From NCBI GenBank assembly GCA_017645785.1, contig JAGCNW010000006.1, positions 1-64,000 on the forward strand: 64,000 nucleotides of DNA, written 5' to 3'. Below are positions 16,857 to 25,420 of the stretch, piece after piece. The DNA comes from Treponema sp. (GTDB lineage Bacteria > Spirochaetota > Spirochaetia > Treponematales > Treponemataceae). Under the pieces are notes generated by a model. That model saw only the letters and a list, made by a program, of their open reading frames with translations, made no database searches and was not told where the DNA came from. Each line of letters starts with the position of its first letter. Position 1 is the stretch's first letter. A program made the position numbers and the translations under genes.

Positions 16857-17990
16857 CTACTCCATCTTGCAAACATAGCTTTTTGCCATCTTGTCAAAGT
16901 AGCCGCGATTGGCTTGGTAATCGTCTGTGTAAACCGCAAGCGAAAAGCAGCCGTAAAGGTTTGTCGCAGCCGCTCCCAAAGTCTTTATGTCGGTGATGAC
17001 TTTTTGAGTCTTGGGATTGTAAGTTCTTGAACTAATTTTTATTCTTGAGGCGTCCGCGTGAATGTCCAAGGCAGTCCAATCGCTGTACGCGTGGTTTTTG
17101 CTTGAAGCGAACAGGCGCAAAAGGCGGGCGGCCGTCTCTTCCTTTCCAAACAAAACGTCTTCCGGAAGCGCCATTGACTGCAAGGACGCGATTGCAGCGT
17201 CGCCCAGCGTCCAAACGCTTTGTCCGGCCAAAGACCAATTTTTGTCAGCGGAAAAAGCTTGAAGCAAGACGGACTTTTTTCCTATTTCGACGCGGAAGGT
17301 CATCGTTTCTTTTTTTGCGCTCTTGACTTCCTTTGGAGCGCGCTTTGAGGCGTTTTGAATCGGAGGAACAAATTCCGCAAAAGACTTGTCTTTTGAACTT
17401 TCCAACTGGCCTATAGTCACAACGACAAAAACGTCGCGGCCAGAATAGTCGACGATTTTCTTTAGGTTAAAAATCGGAACCGCGGCGTCGTAAAGAATTT
17501 GAACGGGGCCGCCAAACTGCTCGTAGTCTTCGGAAACCTTCGTTCCAGTTTCCATAAAGGGGCCCTTGCTTTTTGCGTAGTCTACCAAAACGCTTTCTTG
17601 CAACTTTGCCCGGCGCGCTCCCAACTCGTAAAGAAGATCGTGGATGTAGTTTACAATTTCTATGTCGTCTTGCTGCGGCGGAGCGACAAAACGCTCGCCG
17701 GTAAGTTCCAGGCGGTCCTTGTTGGGGTCGACAGTAAAAAGCATGTCGATGTTTTTCGCCGCAAGGCTTTCTGTTTCGGGGGCGTAGTAGCGCGCCTCGT
17801 AGGTGGAATCGTCGTAGTAAAGAAAGCCTATGTAGCTTTCGCGGTTGAACGAATAGTCGCGATAGTAAACATATTCTCCGCTAGTGTCCGGAACGGGGCT
17901 TTGGACGCCTGGCAAGGCAAAAAGATTTAACGACGCGAGAAGCGCTACGGAGACAAACAAAAATTTTTTGGCAAATCCTGTATTTTTCAT
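16857..17990 (-). CDS. Secreted spirochaete protein of unknown function
   Basis: A 377-residue protein with a signal peptide (hydrophobic core FLFVSVALLASLNLFAL). I choose the ATG at 17990 because an extended -10 box ends seven bases upstream and the signal peptide begins there; an in-frame ATG lies three codons upstream. No catalytic domain is recognisable. The mature part is rich in aromatic residues with strand-like segments (EYVYYRDYSFNRES, GYFDKMAKSYV at the end) and a basic middle stretch (KRAPKEVKSAKKETMTF). It could be a periplasmic or outer-membrane associated protein. It stands alone, convergent with the beta-helix gene and divergent from the M48 lipoprotein. Confidence 0.6.
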   Translation of the reverse strand: MKNTGFAKKFLFVSVALLASLNLFALPGVQSPVPDTSGEYVYYRDYSFNRESYIGFLYYDDSTYEARYYAPETESLAAKNIDMLFTVDPNKDRLELTGERFVAPPQQDDIEIVNYIHDLLYELGARRAKLQESVLVDYAKSKGPFMETGTKVSEDYEQFGGPVQILYDAAVPIFNLKKIVDYSGRDVFVVVTIGQLESSKDKSFAEFVPPIQNASKRAPKEVKSAKKETMTFRVEIGKKSVLLQAFSADKNWSLAGQSVWTLGDAAIASLQSMALPEDVLFGKEETAARLLRLFASSKNHAYSDWTALDIHADASRIKISSRTYNPKTQKVITDIKTLGAAATNLYGCFSLAVYTDDYQANRGYFDKMAKSYVCKME

Positions 17991-18003
17991 AAAGGCCATT
18001 TTA
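17991..18003 (-). promoter_or_regulatory. Extended -10 box, leaderless start at 17990
   Basis: On the minus strand TGA-TAAAAT (TAAAAT at 18003-17998) is followed by seven bases and the ATG at 17990. No Shine-Dalgarno is present. Confidence 0.5.
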
Positions 18004-18125
18004 TCAAAAATAATGCTGGTTTTCAACATTTCCTAAAATATAAACAACGTTCAGTCCAAAAGGTAAAATAAAAATCGCGCCAAAATGTCTAGAAATTCCG
18101 CCAAAAAAGTGATACTCTTATTTGT

Positions 18126-18938
18126 ATGAAAACAAAAATTCTGGCTATTTTATCAGTCCTTTTAACGTCACTTTTTTTAGCCTCTTGCCTTACCACAGCC
18201 ACCAACGCCGGAAGCGTGGGAGCGGACAGAAAGCAGATTTTGCTTGTTTCCGAAGCGGAAATGGAACAAAGCGCAAAAGAGTCTTACGCGGAAGTTCTTG
18301 AAGAAGCCGCAAAAGCTGGAACGCTCAACAAAAACGCGGCCACAGTAAAACGCGTTCAAAATATCGCAGACAAACTCATCGCCCAAACAGGAACCTTTAG
18401 AAGCGACGCTCCCGGCTGGAATTGGCAAGTCAACGTAATCTCCGACAAAACAGTCAACGCTTGGTGCATGCCCGGCGGAAAAATCGTCGTATACACAGGA
18501 ATCATAGACACGCTGAAACTTACCGACGGAGAGCTGGCCGCCGTCATGGGCCACGAAATCGCCCACGCCCTCAAGGAGCACAGCCGAGAGCGCGCAAGCC
18601 AAGCGGCCCTCCAAAACATCGGAGTCGCCGTCGCATCTTCAGCCTTTAAGCTTAAAAAGGACGGAACGGAACTTTTGAGCCTCGCGGCGGAATACACCAT
18701 CGCCCTTCCATTTTCCCGCAAGCACGAAACAGAAGCCGACCACATGGGAACGGAACTTATGGCCCGCGCCGGATACGACCCCAACGAAGCGGTGAACGTT
18801 TGGAAAAAGATGGCCGCTCTTTCCACTTCCCAGCCGCCGGAAATTTTGAGCACCCACCCTTCGCACGAAACTCGCATAAAGGACTTGCAGTCAACCGCAA
18901 AGACCGTTTATCCCTTGTACGAAGCGGCAAAAAAATAA
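18126..18938 (+). CDS. M48-family metalloprotease lipoprotein (LoiP/BepA-like)
   Basis: A 270-residue lipoprotein peptidase. The signal peptide ends in a lipobox (LFLASC, lipidated Cys21). The zinc site is GHEIAHALKEH (H143, E144, H147) with the third ligand in ETEADHMG near residue 203. WCMPGGKIVVYTG before the motif is typical of the LoiP/YggG and BepA branch of M48, which degrades misassembled outer-membrane proteins. Length and motifs match full-length family members. A weak -10 (GATACT) lies 9 bases before the ATG and there is no Shine-Dalgarno, so it is probably leaderless. It is followed by the iorAB operon with its own ribosome binding site. Confidence 0.88.
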   Translation: MKTKILAILSVLLTSLFLASCLTTATNAGSVGADRKQILLVSEAEMEQSAKESYAEVLEEAAKAGTLNKNAATVKRVQNIADKLIAQTGTFRSDAPGWNWQVNVISDKTVNAWCMPGGKIVVYTGIIDTLKLTDGELAAVMGHEIAHALKEHSRERASQAALQNIGVAVASSAFKLKKDGTELLSLAAEYTIALPFSRKHETEADHMGTELMARAGYDPNEAVNVWKKMAALSTSQPPEILSTHPSHETRIKDLQSTAKTVYPLYEAAKK

Positions 18939-18978
18939 AATCGCAAAGCGCCCCGCGCTTGCATTTGGAGAACTTTAT

Positions 18979-20703
18979 ATGAAAAAACTTTTATTGGGGA
19001 ACGCTGCCCTTGCCCGCGGCTTGTACGAGGCCGGCTGCGCTTTGGCCAGCTCCTACCCCGGAACGCCCAGCACAGAAGTTACGGAAGAAGCCGTTAAATT
19101 CGACCAGATTTACTGCGAATGGGCGCCCAACGAAAAGGTCGCTTTGGAAACCGCTTTTGGAGCGAGCCTTGCCGGAAAACGCGCCTTTTGCGCGATGAAG
19201 CACGTCGGCCTTAACGTTGCCGCAGACCCCCTCTTTACGATTTCTTACACGGGAGTCAACGCCGGCCTTATAATCAACGTTGCCGACGATCCGGGAATGC
19301 ACTCTTCGCAAAACGAGCAGGACTCGCGCCATTACGCGCTCGCTTCAAAAATTCCGATGCTGGAACCAAGCGATTCCCAAGAGGCCTTGGACTTTGCGAA
19401 AGCCGCCTACGAAATTTCTGAAAAATTCGACACGCCCGTGTTCATAAAAATGTGCACGCGCGTAAGCCACTCGCAAAGCATAGTGGAGCTTGGAGACCGC
19501 GTTGAGCCGCCCGCCCGCCCCTACGAAAAGAATCCGCAAAAATACGTAATGGCTCCGGCCAACGCAAAGCGCCGCCATCCCTTTGTGGAGGAACGGACTT
19601 TAAAGCTTTCTGAATTGGCGGAAACTTCCCCGCTCAACAAAGTTGAGATGGGCGGAACTAAAATCGGAATCATTTGCGACAGCACTTGTTACCAATACGC
19701 CAAAGAAGTTTTTGGCGACGAGGCTTCAATCCTAAAGTTGGGAATGGTTTGGCCCTTCCCTCCAAAATTGATAAAGGACTTTGCCTCAAAGGTGGAGCGC
19801 CTTGTGGTTTTGGAAGAGCTGGATCCCTTTATCGAAGACCAAGTAAAGGCGCTTGGAATAAAGGTAGAAGGAAAATCTTTGTTCCCGATTGTCGATGAAT
19901 TTTCGCAAAGCCTTGTGGCCGAAAAGTTTGGAAAAGCCGCGCCCGCCGCTTGCAAAAAAATCGAAGGCCTTCCGGTGCGCCCGCCGGTAATGTGCGCGGG
20001 CTGCCCCCACCGCGGCTTGTTCTACATCTTGGCCAGGCAAAAGTGTACCGTACTTGGCGACATCGGCTGCTACACCTTGGGCGCGATGCCTCCGCTTGGC
20101 GCGATCGACGCGGTTGAATGCATGGGCGCTTCGGTAAGCTCGATCCACGGCTTTAACAAGGCCACCGGCGGCGCGCTTGCGAACAAGACTGTCGCCGTAA
20201 TCGGAGACTCAACATTCATGCACTCCGGCATGACCGGCTTGGCCAACATAGCCTACAACATGAGCGACTCCACCGTAATCATTTTGGACAACTCAATCAC
20301 CGGAATGACCGGCCACCAGCAAAACCCGACGACAGGCTACAACATCAAGGGCGACCCCGCCGGCAAAATCAACTTGGAGGCGCTTGTCCGTTCGATGGGC
20401 ATTGAGCGCGTCCGCGTCGTTGACCCCTACAACTTAAAGGAAACCGAAGTCGCGGTAAAAGAAGAGCTTTCCGCAAAGGAGCCCAGCGTAATCATAAGCC
20501 GCAGGCCCTGCGCGCTTTTAAAATACGTAAAGGCAAATCCGCCGCTACAAGTCAACGACCAAAAATGCGTTGGCTGCAAAGCCTGCATGAAAATCGGCTG
20601 CCCGGCAATCAACTTTAAGGGCGGAAAGGCTTTTGTTGACCAAACCCAGTGCGTGGGCTGCGGCGTTTGCAAACAACTTTGCGCTAAGAATGCCTTTGAA
20701 TGA
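18979..20703 (+). CDS. iorA: Indolepyruvate:ferredoxin oxidoreductase, alpha subunit
   Basis: A 574-residue subunit of the oxygen-sensitive enzyme that oxidatively decarboxylates arylpyruvates (from Trp, Phe, Tyr) to aryl-acetyl-CoA, reducing ferredoxin. The N-terminus is the pyrimidine-binding half (LGNAALARGLYEAGC, SYPGTPSTEV), the centre carries the thiamine pyrophosphate site (GDIGCYTLGAMPP, GDSTFMHSGMTGLANI, DNSITGMTGHQ), and the C-terminus is a 2[4Fe-4S] ferredoxin domain with two CxxCxxC-type runs (CVGCKACMKIGCP and CVGCGVCKQLC). GGAG precedes the start. It forms an operon with iorB and a thioesterase; paaK, which makes aryl-CoA, lies 5 kb downstream past an insert. Confidence 0.95.
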   Translation: MKKLLLGNAALARGLYEAGCALASSYPGTPSTEVTEEAVKFDQIYCEWAPNEKVALETAFGASLAGKRAFCAMKHVGLNVAADPLFTISYTGVNAGLIINVADDPGMHSSQNEQDSRHYALASKIPMLEPSDSQEALDFAKAAYEISEKFDTPVFIKMCTRVSHSQSIVELGDRVEPPARPYEKNPQKYVMAPANAKRRHPFVEERTLKLSELAETSPLNKVEMGGTKIGIICDSTCYQYAKEVFGDEASILKLGMVWPFPPKLIKDFASKVERLVVLEELDPFIEDQVKALGIKVEGKSLFPIVDEFSQSLVAEKFGKAAPAACKKIEGLPVRPPVMCAGCPHRGLFYILARQKCTVLGDIGCYTLGAMPPLGAIDAVECMGASVSSIHGFNKATGGALANKTVAVIGDSTFMHSGMTGLANIAYNMSDSTVIILDNSITGMTGHQQNPTTGYNIKGDPAGKINLEALVRSMGIERVRVVDPYNLKETEVAVKEELSAKEPSVIISRRPCALLKYVKANPPLQVNDQKCVGCKACMKIGCPAINFKGGKAFVDQTQCVGCGVCKQLCAKNAFE

Positions 20704-20722
20704 TGGCAGCAACCAACAAAAG

Positions 20723-20745
20723 ATTGCCGGGTCAAGCCCGGCAAT
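20723..20745. repeat. REP-like palindrome ATTGCCGGG / CCCGGCAAT between iorA and iorB
   Basis: Perfect 9-bp arms with loop TCAAG. It sits inside the iorAB transcript and may adjust relative expression or mRNA stability. Same family as the two copies near 16.8 kb. Confidence 0.65.
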
Positions 20746-20769
20746 GACATTTTGCAAGGAGAATAGCAA

Positions 20770-21342
20770 ATGACAACAAACGTGATGATAGTAGGCGTGG
20801 GAGGACAAGGCTCCCTTTTGGCAAGCAAATTGCTGGGCCAAGTTTTGTTGAACAAGGGATACCAGGTTAAGGTTAGCGAAGTTCACGGAATGAGCCAGCG
20901 CGGCGGAAGCGTTGTGACATACGTCCGCTTTGGCGACAAAGTTTATTCCCCGATAATCGACAAGGGCGAGGCCGACTGCATAATTTCTTTTGAAACCTTG
21001 GAAGCCGCGCGCTACATGGAAAACCTAAAGGCCGGCGGAACGGTAATCGTAAACGAGCAGCAAATCGACCCGATGCCGGTAATCACAGGAGCGGCGTCTT
21101 ATCCCGAAAACCTGTTGGACAAAATGCGCGAGGCCGGCGCCAAGGTTGACGCGATCGACGCGCTTTCTTTGGCCTTAAAGGCAGGCTCGGCAAAAAGCGC
21201 CAACATTGTTTTGATGGGCCGCTTTTCGACATACTACAAGGACATCGCCGAACAGGATTGGCTTGACGCGCTGGCCCAATGCGTAAAGCCGCAATTTTTG
21301 GAAATGAACAAAAAAGCCTTCGCGCTGGGCCGCAACGGTTAA
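20770..21342 (+). CDS. iorB: Indolepyruvate:ferredoxin oxidoreductase, beta subunit
   Basis: A 190-residue gamma-domain subunit of the 2-oxoacid:ferredoxin oxidoreductase superfamily. It opens with VMIVGVGGQGSLLASKLLG, the conserved glycine-rich CoA/nucleotide-type motif, followed by VSEVHGMSQRGGSVVTYVRFG, both diagnostic for IorB. AAGGAG precedes the ATG. It pairs with IorA to form the active enzyme that turns arylpyruvate into aryl-acetyl-CoA and reduced ferredoxin. Length is normal for the family. Confidence 0.93.
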   Translation: MTTNVMIVGVGGQGSLLASKLLGQVLLNKGYQVKVSEVHGMSQRGGSVVTYVRFGDKVYSPIIDKGEADCIISFETLEAARYMENLKAGGTVIVNEQQIDPMPVITGAASYPENLLDKMREAGAKVDAIDALSLALKAGSAKSANIVLMGRFSTYYKDIAEQDWLDALAQCVKPQFLEMNKKAFALGRNG

Positions 21343-21354
21343 CGGAGCGCGCGA

Positions 21355-21768
21355 ATGACTCTGGAAGAAGTAAAAAAGTTTTTTGCAAACGACAAGTACG
21401 CCACCGAGACAACAGGAATAGAAATCTTGGAAGCCGGCGGCGGAAAGTCTAAAATTCACCTTGCGCTTGACGAGCGGCATAAAAACGCGCTGGGCTTTGT
21501 GATGGGCGCCGTCTACTTTACGATGGCCGACTTTGCCTTTGCGGTGGCGTCCAATTCCGACGAAACAAACGCCTATCACGCCGTCACCCTCAGCTCCACA
21601 ATCAACATGGTCAACTCCGCAAAAAGCGACGAGCTCTTTGCCGAAGCCCTTCCCATAAAGGACGGCCACTCAACTTGCTTTTACCAAATCGACATTTACG
21701 AAATTTTTGACGACAAAAAACGGCCGGTGGCCACGGTCCTAACTGCTGGATATAAGGTGGGGAAGTAA
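21355..21768 (+). CDS. PaaI-type hotdog-fold acyl-CoA thioesterase
   Basis: A 137-residue hotdog-fold protein. HKNALGFVMGAVYFTMADFAFAVA matches the PaaI 'N...HGG.(i/l)..laD' signature although the usual HGG is replaced by FVMGA, and THAVTLSS-like LSSTINMVNSAKSDELFAEA follows. PaaI enzymes hydrolyse phenylacetyl-CoA-type thioesters. Placed 12 bases after iorB, it could release aryl-acetates formed by IorAB or relieve CoA sequestration. The altered HGG leaves activity uncertain. It closes the iorAB operon before an AT-rich insert on the opposite strand. Confidence 0.78.
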   Translation: MTLEEVKKFFANDKYATETTGIEILEAGGGKSKIHLALDERHKNALGFVMGAVYFTMADFAFAVASNSDETNAYHAVTLSSTINMVNSAKSDELFAEALPIKDGHSTCFYQIDIYEIFDDKKRPVATVLTAGYKVGK

Positions 21769-21810
21769 AAATCGACTAAATTCACGCCGTAAAAAAATAC
21801 ATGTCGGAAA

Positions 21811-22164
21811 TTATTTCAACGCCTGATAAACTCCATAGCCTACAAGAACAAAAATCAGAGCTTCAATTCCGTTGACGATTATATACGCGGCTGGATTCTG
21901 AAAATTGAAAAATGAAAAAATAATGTTCGTCACAAGCGACACAATCAGAATAACGATAGAAATCGCCCTAAGGTTTCCGACTGCGCCATTTGCGTTTTTA
22001 GAACGAACGGCTGTCAGCCCAGCAAGGCAAGCAAAAATCATCACTCCGCTAACAATGCTTACAAGCAGGCCAAATTTATCATTTGCGTTTGCAGCCCAAA
22101 AACCATAGCCACCCAAGCCGCCAAAGGCAAGGCTCAATAAAAACATAACAGGATTAATTGCCAT
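21811..22164 (-). CDS. Small membrane protein, four helices
   Basis: A 117-residue protein made almost wholly of hydrophobic segments: about 5-25, 32-54, 67-88 and 93-114. No catalytic or binding motif is visible and I do not recognise a family. GGAGATAG precedes the ATG. It is the last gene of a minus-strand set with the SPFH protein and the zinc-ribbon protein, so it may anchor or assist that membrane-associated set. Confidence 0.6.
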   Translation of the reverse strand: MAINPVMFLLSLAFGGLGGYGFWAANANDKFGLLVSIVSGVMIFACLAGLTAVRSKNANGAVGNLRAISIVILIVSLVTNIIFSFFNFQNPAAYIIVNGIEALIFVLVGYGVYQALK

Positions 22165-22192
22165 TTCTATCTCCTAATATATTTGGTTTCTA

Positions 22193-23557
22193 CTAATTTG
22201 ACGGAACAGGCGGCGGAACAGGAGGAACTGAATTAAACACGGAGGCAAGTTCCTGCACAGTTCCAGCCGCAACCCAATTTGACATTCCCGCTTTCCAAAC
22301 AAGACTGTCTTTTGTGAACTGCCCGCTTGCCGCCATTTGCGCGAGCGCGGCAACTGTATATGGCCCTGCGCTTTGGCCATTTACCGCGACATTATAACCA
22401 TTTGTCTGGGGCGGCGTTGGAGGAACTTGTTGATTGAGGCCGCCTAAAGCGCCGTTCATCATTCCCGCCATATTTTGTCCAATAGCTCCGCCCATCGCCA
22501 TTCCAGCCATCATTCCGGCGGGATTAAAGCCGCCGCCGTTTCCTATGTTTACGTTAGCTCCGCCAGCAGCCCCCATTTTTCCAAGAGCCTCCGCTCCGGC
22601 AACTCCGACCTTTGTCTGAGCGTCAATTTGATGCGCCGAAAGATTGGCGCTTTCAGTCTGCAATCTTTGCGCGCGTTGCATTTCTTCACGCTGAATTCTT
22701 TGAGTTTCGGAAAGATTTTCCATTTGAACTCTCTGCATATCTTGCATTTGTTTGATATTGACAGCCGCTTGCGCTTGTGTCGTTTGCGTGGTGATGTTTT
22801 GTGTGACGCTTTTAAGTTGCTTGTAACCGTCAGAAGTTTTTTCAATATCAATCGTTTCAATATCCACCGCGGAAACATTAACGCAAAAATCTTGCAAAAG
22901 CCGCGGCTTGATGTAATTCTCAACCAAACCGTTTATCTCAAGAATTTTGCGTTCAATTTGCATTACAGGAATATTTGAATCCGCCGGCGCGTTAGAAACC
23001 ACGCCTTTTACATATTTTGCCACGGCAGATTTTATTTGCGCTTGAAAATCTTCCAAATCAAAACTTATAAGCCTATGCAGCTTTATGAATTCTTTGTAAT
23101 CCGCAATCTTAAAAGAAATCTGTCCTCTTACAGCCATAGGAACGGCATAGTCCAAAAAACGCGGGTCAAACACATCAAAGTAAGGAACCGCGAATTTTGT
23201 TTGAATTATGCCAGCAAGGTTTATGAAATAAATTTCCGCCTGAAAGGGACTGTCGCCGCCAAACGCAAGCCCAACAATCTTTGAAAGAACAGGAAAGTTT
23301 GCGGTCTTGATAGTATCGTCATAAGGCCCTTCAATGTAGTCTTGCATTGTTCCGTCTTTTTGTTTGTAGACGAATACCGCAACTTCTCCGTCTTTGACTC
23401 TAAGACTTGAACCATAACGAATCGCGTTTTCTTTTACCGTTGATTCTCCTGAACCTTGAGCTGCAACAGGCTTCCATTTCCAAATCAAATAAGTCGGTTC
23501 ATCACAGCGAATTACATCCATCAATCCGCCTTCCGTTTTTTTTCCGAACAATCCCAT
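22193..23557 (-). CDS. SPFH-domain (YdjI/virion-core-like) protein with C-terminal GYF_2-like domain
   Basis: A 454-residue protein. The start, MGLFGKK followed by DVIRCDEPTYLIWKWKP, and the next 200 residues match the YdjI-type SPFH family (often labelled virion core protein), with QISFKIADYKEFIKLHRLI as core. A coiled coil rich in Gln and Met (about 250-310) follows, then a Gly/Met-rich linker, and a GYF_2-type domain near 392-440 (YNVAVNGQSAGPYTVAAL, LVWKAGMSNWVAAG). B. subtilis YdjI is recruited to membranes with a PspA homologue during envelope stress, so a membrane-associated stress role is likely. It sits between a zinc-ribbon protein and a small membrane protein. Confidence 0.8.
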   Translation of the reverse strand: MGLFGKKTEGGLMDVIRCDEPTYLIWKWKPVAAQGSGESTVKENAIRYGSSLRVKDGEVAVFVYKQKDGTMQDYIEGPYDDTIKTANFPVLSKIVGLAFGGDSPFQAEIYFINLAGIIQTKFAVPYFDVFDPRFLDYAVPMAVRGQISFKIADYKEFIKLHRLISFDLEDFQAQIKSAVAKYVKGVVSNAPADSNIPVMQIERKILEINGLVENYIKPRLLQDFCVNVSAVDIETIDIEKTSDGYKQLKSVTQNITTQTTQAQAAVNIKQMQDMQRVQMENLSETQRIQREEMQRAQRLQTESANLSAHQIDAQTKVGVAGAEALGKMGAAGGANVNIGNGGGFNPAGMMAGMAMGGAIGQNMAGMMNGALGGLNQQVPPTPPQTNGYNVAVNGQSAGPYTVAALAQMAASGQFTKDSLVWKAGMSNWVAAGTVQELASVFNSVPPVPPPVPSN

Positions 23558-23584
23558 AGTTCTTACTCCATTTTTCAGATTAAT

Positions 23585-24574
23585 CTATAAAGAAAATACA
23601 ATAACAAAAAATAAAACCACGAGCAGTATTGCAATAATTGGAATCAAAACATAAGTTAGTATTTTTTGAGATTTCTTACGCTTTATAGTTCGTATGGCAG
23701 AGCTTATTCTTTCTCTTGCATTTGGATTCTTTTCTAATAACAAAGTCTGGCTTTGAATTTCAGTCAAACGAACTAAATACGCATCGTTAATCGCTGTTTT
23801 ATTATCAAAAAAGGTTCCTGTCTCCATTTTATTTTTGGTCAAAAATATCGCCAAATATATCAACAATGCAATGCCAGAAGTACAGCATGTCAAAACAAGC
23901 AACAGAATTTCTTTAAACACTTCTACAATGGGATTTGAGTAAACTATTTGAGCTTCAATGAAATCCGCAAAAGATGTAAGATTATTAGGAGTCAACTCAA
24001 TAGGGTAACTCTGTATCAATTCAATTTTATCTTTCCCTTTTTTTGCTTTTGCAATTTTTATTTTAAATACATTAATCGCTGTGTCGCCTATTATGTCCAA
24101 AAACTCGTCTCTGTCGTTTTGAGGCATTGCTTTCACGCGGTTTTTGATATTGTTAAAGCACACCATCCACGCTTCATGCAATTGGTTTTGCATATAATCA
24201 TCAGGATTGTAATCAGCCTCAACTTCCGCTTTGGCGCGGTTTAGGAATTCCTTGATGTCTTCGCGGGTGTTTGGAATTGGAAATCTTTTTATTATATCAA
24301 TTCTCTGTTGTTCTGTTTGGGCATTGTTTATTTTGTTGAAAAAATCTATGGCGGCGTTGCTAGCTTGCGCGTCGCGAATTTCATAGTCACATTCCGGACA
24401 TTTCAAAACACCGCTTGGCAACATAGCCCCGCAGTTTGGACATTTTTTTATTTCTCCAGAGAATTTTTGAATTCTTTGTGAACCGTCCGAAATCAGATTT
24501 ACCGCAGTCCCGCATCCAGCGCAGAATTTTGCGTCATCAGCAAGCGCTTTTCCGCAATTAGAACAAAAAGGCAT
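23585..24574 (-). CDS. Zinc-ribbon membrane protein
   Basis: A 329-residue protein with two N-terminal zinc ribbons: CSNCGKALADDAKFCAGCG (residues 4-22) and CPNCGAMLPSGVLKCPECD. The middle is helical and charged; two hydrophobic stretches follow (ILLLVLTCCTSGIALLIYLA near 225 and ILTYVLIPIIAILLVVLFF at the end), so the ribbons face the cytoplasm. The start is the ATG at 24574, where the zinc ribbon begins as in other family members; a longer frame adds five residues. Such proteins accompany SPFH/YdjI genes in stress modules. Transcription is from the promoter at 24638-24666. Confidence 0.7.
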   Translation of the reverse strand: MPFCSNCGKALADDAKFCAGCGTAVNLISDGSQRIQKFSGEIKKCPNCGAMLPSGVLKCPECDYEIRDAQASNAAIDFFNKINNAQTEQQRIDIIKRFPIPNTREDIKEFLNRAKAEVEADYNPDDYMQNQLHEAWMVCFNNIKNRVKAMPQNDRDEFLDIIGDTAINVFKIKIAKAKKGKDKIELIQSYPIELTPNNLTSFADFIEAQIVYSNPIVEVFKEILLLVLTCCTSGIALLIYLAIFLTKNKMETGTFFDNKTAINDAYLVRLTEIQSQTLLLEKNPNARERISSAIRTIKRKKSQKILTYVLIPIIAILLVVLFFVIVFSL

Positions 24575-24637
24575 AATTCTTACCCACAACGTTAGTTTTT
24601 TAGTGACAATACTTACACATTTCTCTTTTTATAGATA

Positions 24638-24666
24638 ATTATAATATACTTTTAGTATATTGTCAA
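24638..24666 (-). promoter_or_regulatory. Consensus promoter with palindromic operator filling its spacer
   Basis: On the minus strand TTGACA (24666-24661) and TATAAT (24643-24638) are exactly 17 bases apart, and the spacer itself is the palindrome ATATACT-TTT-AGTATAT (24644-24660). A protein bound there would occlude both boxes, so the zinc-ribbon/SPFH operon is almost surely repressible. The divergent XRE gene at 24739 is the natural candidate repressor. Confidence 0.75.
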
Positions 24667-24738
24667 TCTTTTATTTTTCTTAAATAGATACTAATAATAC
24701 ACACATCGCTCAGCATTTTTGCATAAACTTTATTCAAT

Positions 24739-25065
24739 ATGGAAAGCATAGAAATTCAAAAAAGAGTATCCGAAAACTTGCGCAAAATAAGAAAAAGCAA
24801 AAAAATGACGCAGCTTGACCTTGCCATAAAATGCGACATGTCGGAAGCGATGATAAAAAACATAGAACTGAACCGCTCGTGGCCAAGCGAAAAAACTTTG
24901 TCTCAAATTACAAACGCACTTGGAATTGATGTCTACAGGTTGTTTCTTCCGCTTGCGATTGACTTTGAAAAAGAGCGCGAAATAAAACTTTCCGTAAAAG
25001 ACGAAATCACAAAATGCTTAAGAAAGTATCTTGAAGAAAAATTAAATTCAATGGAACTTAGATAA
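24739..25065 (+). CDS. XRE-family HTH regulator
   Basis: A 108-residue protein: XRE domain at residues 8-65 (LRKIRKSKKMTQLDLAIKCD, AMIKNIELNRSWPSEKTLSQ) and a short charged C-terminal helix. It is divergent from the zinc-ribbon/SPFH operon, whose promoter spacer holds a perfect palindrome; I infer it represses that promoter. No Shine-Dalgarno precedes the ATG. The same architecture (divergent XRE plus minus-strand membrane genes) recurs at 29134-30550. Confidence 0.78.
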   Translation: MESIEIQKRVSENLRKIRKSKKMTQLDLAIKCDMSEAMIKNIELNRSWPSEKTLSQITNALGIDVYRLFLPLAIDFEKEREIKLSVKDEITKCLRKYLEEKLNSMELR

Positions 25066-25130
25066 GGCCTTCTTTATGTTCTGCCCAACCTTCCCCTCAT
25101 CACAAAGCCCTATCTTTTTTTTGCCATTCA

Positions 25131-25147
25131 TGCTATAATATTATATT
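25131..25147 (+). promoter_or_regulatory. Extended -10 promoter, leaderless start of mntA-like gene
   Basis: TGC-TATAAT (25131-25139) is an extended -10 box ending eight bases before the ATG at 25148. No Shine-Dalgarno is present. Confidence 0.55.
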
Positions 25148-25420
25148 ATGGACAGCGGAATGCTTGCGACAGCTGCAAATCTTCTCAAAAACGCGGGATG
25201 CACGGAAGTTTTTCTTTTTGGCTCCCAAGCCACAGGCCGCGCGCATTCAGGTTCTGACGTGGACTTGGGCGTAAAAGGCTTGCCGCCAAAGTTGTTTTTC
25301 CGCATGCACTGGCAGCTTGAAGAAGCTTTGAACACGAAAGTTGACCTTGTTGACTTTGACTTTCAAAAAGACTTTTTTGAGCTGCTTCAAAGAATTGGAG
25401 AACTAAAAAAAATTGGATAG
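25148..25420 (+). CDS. mntA: MntA-like minimal nucleotidyltransferase antitoxin
   Basis: A 90-residue minimal nucleotidyltransferase. The catalytic signature is GSQATGRAHSGSDVDLGVKG: GS followed by DVD, the metal-binding aspartates of the pol-beta fold. In MntA-HepT (type VII) toxin-antitoxin systems this protein inactivates the HEPN RNase HepT by adding AMP to a tyrosine near its active site. The downstream HEPN-like gene overlaps by eight bases, the usual order. The pair lies in the AT-rich insert between the two halves of the aryl-acid locus. Confidence 0.85.
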   Translation: MDSGMLATAANLLKNAGCTEVFLFGSQATGRAHSGSDVDLGVKGLPPKLFFRMHWQLEEALNTKVDLVDFDFQKDFFELLQRIGELKKIG

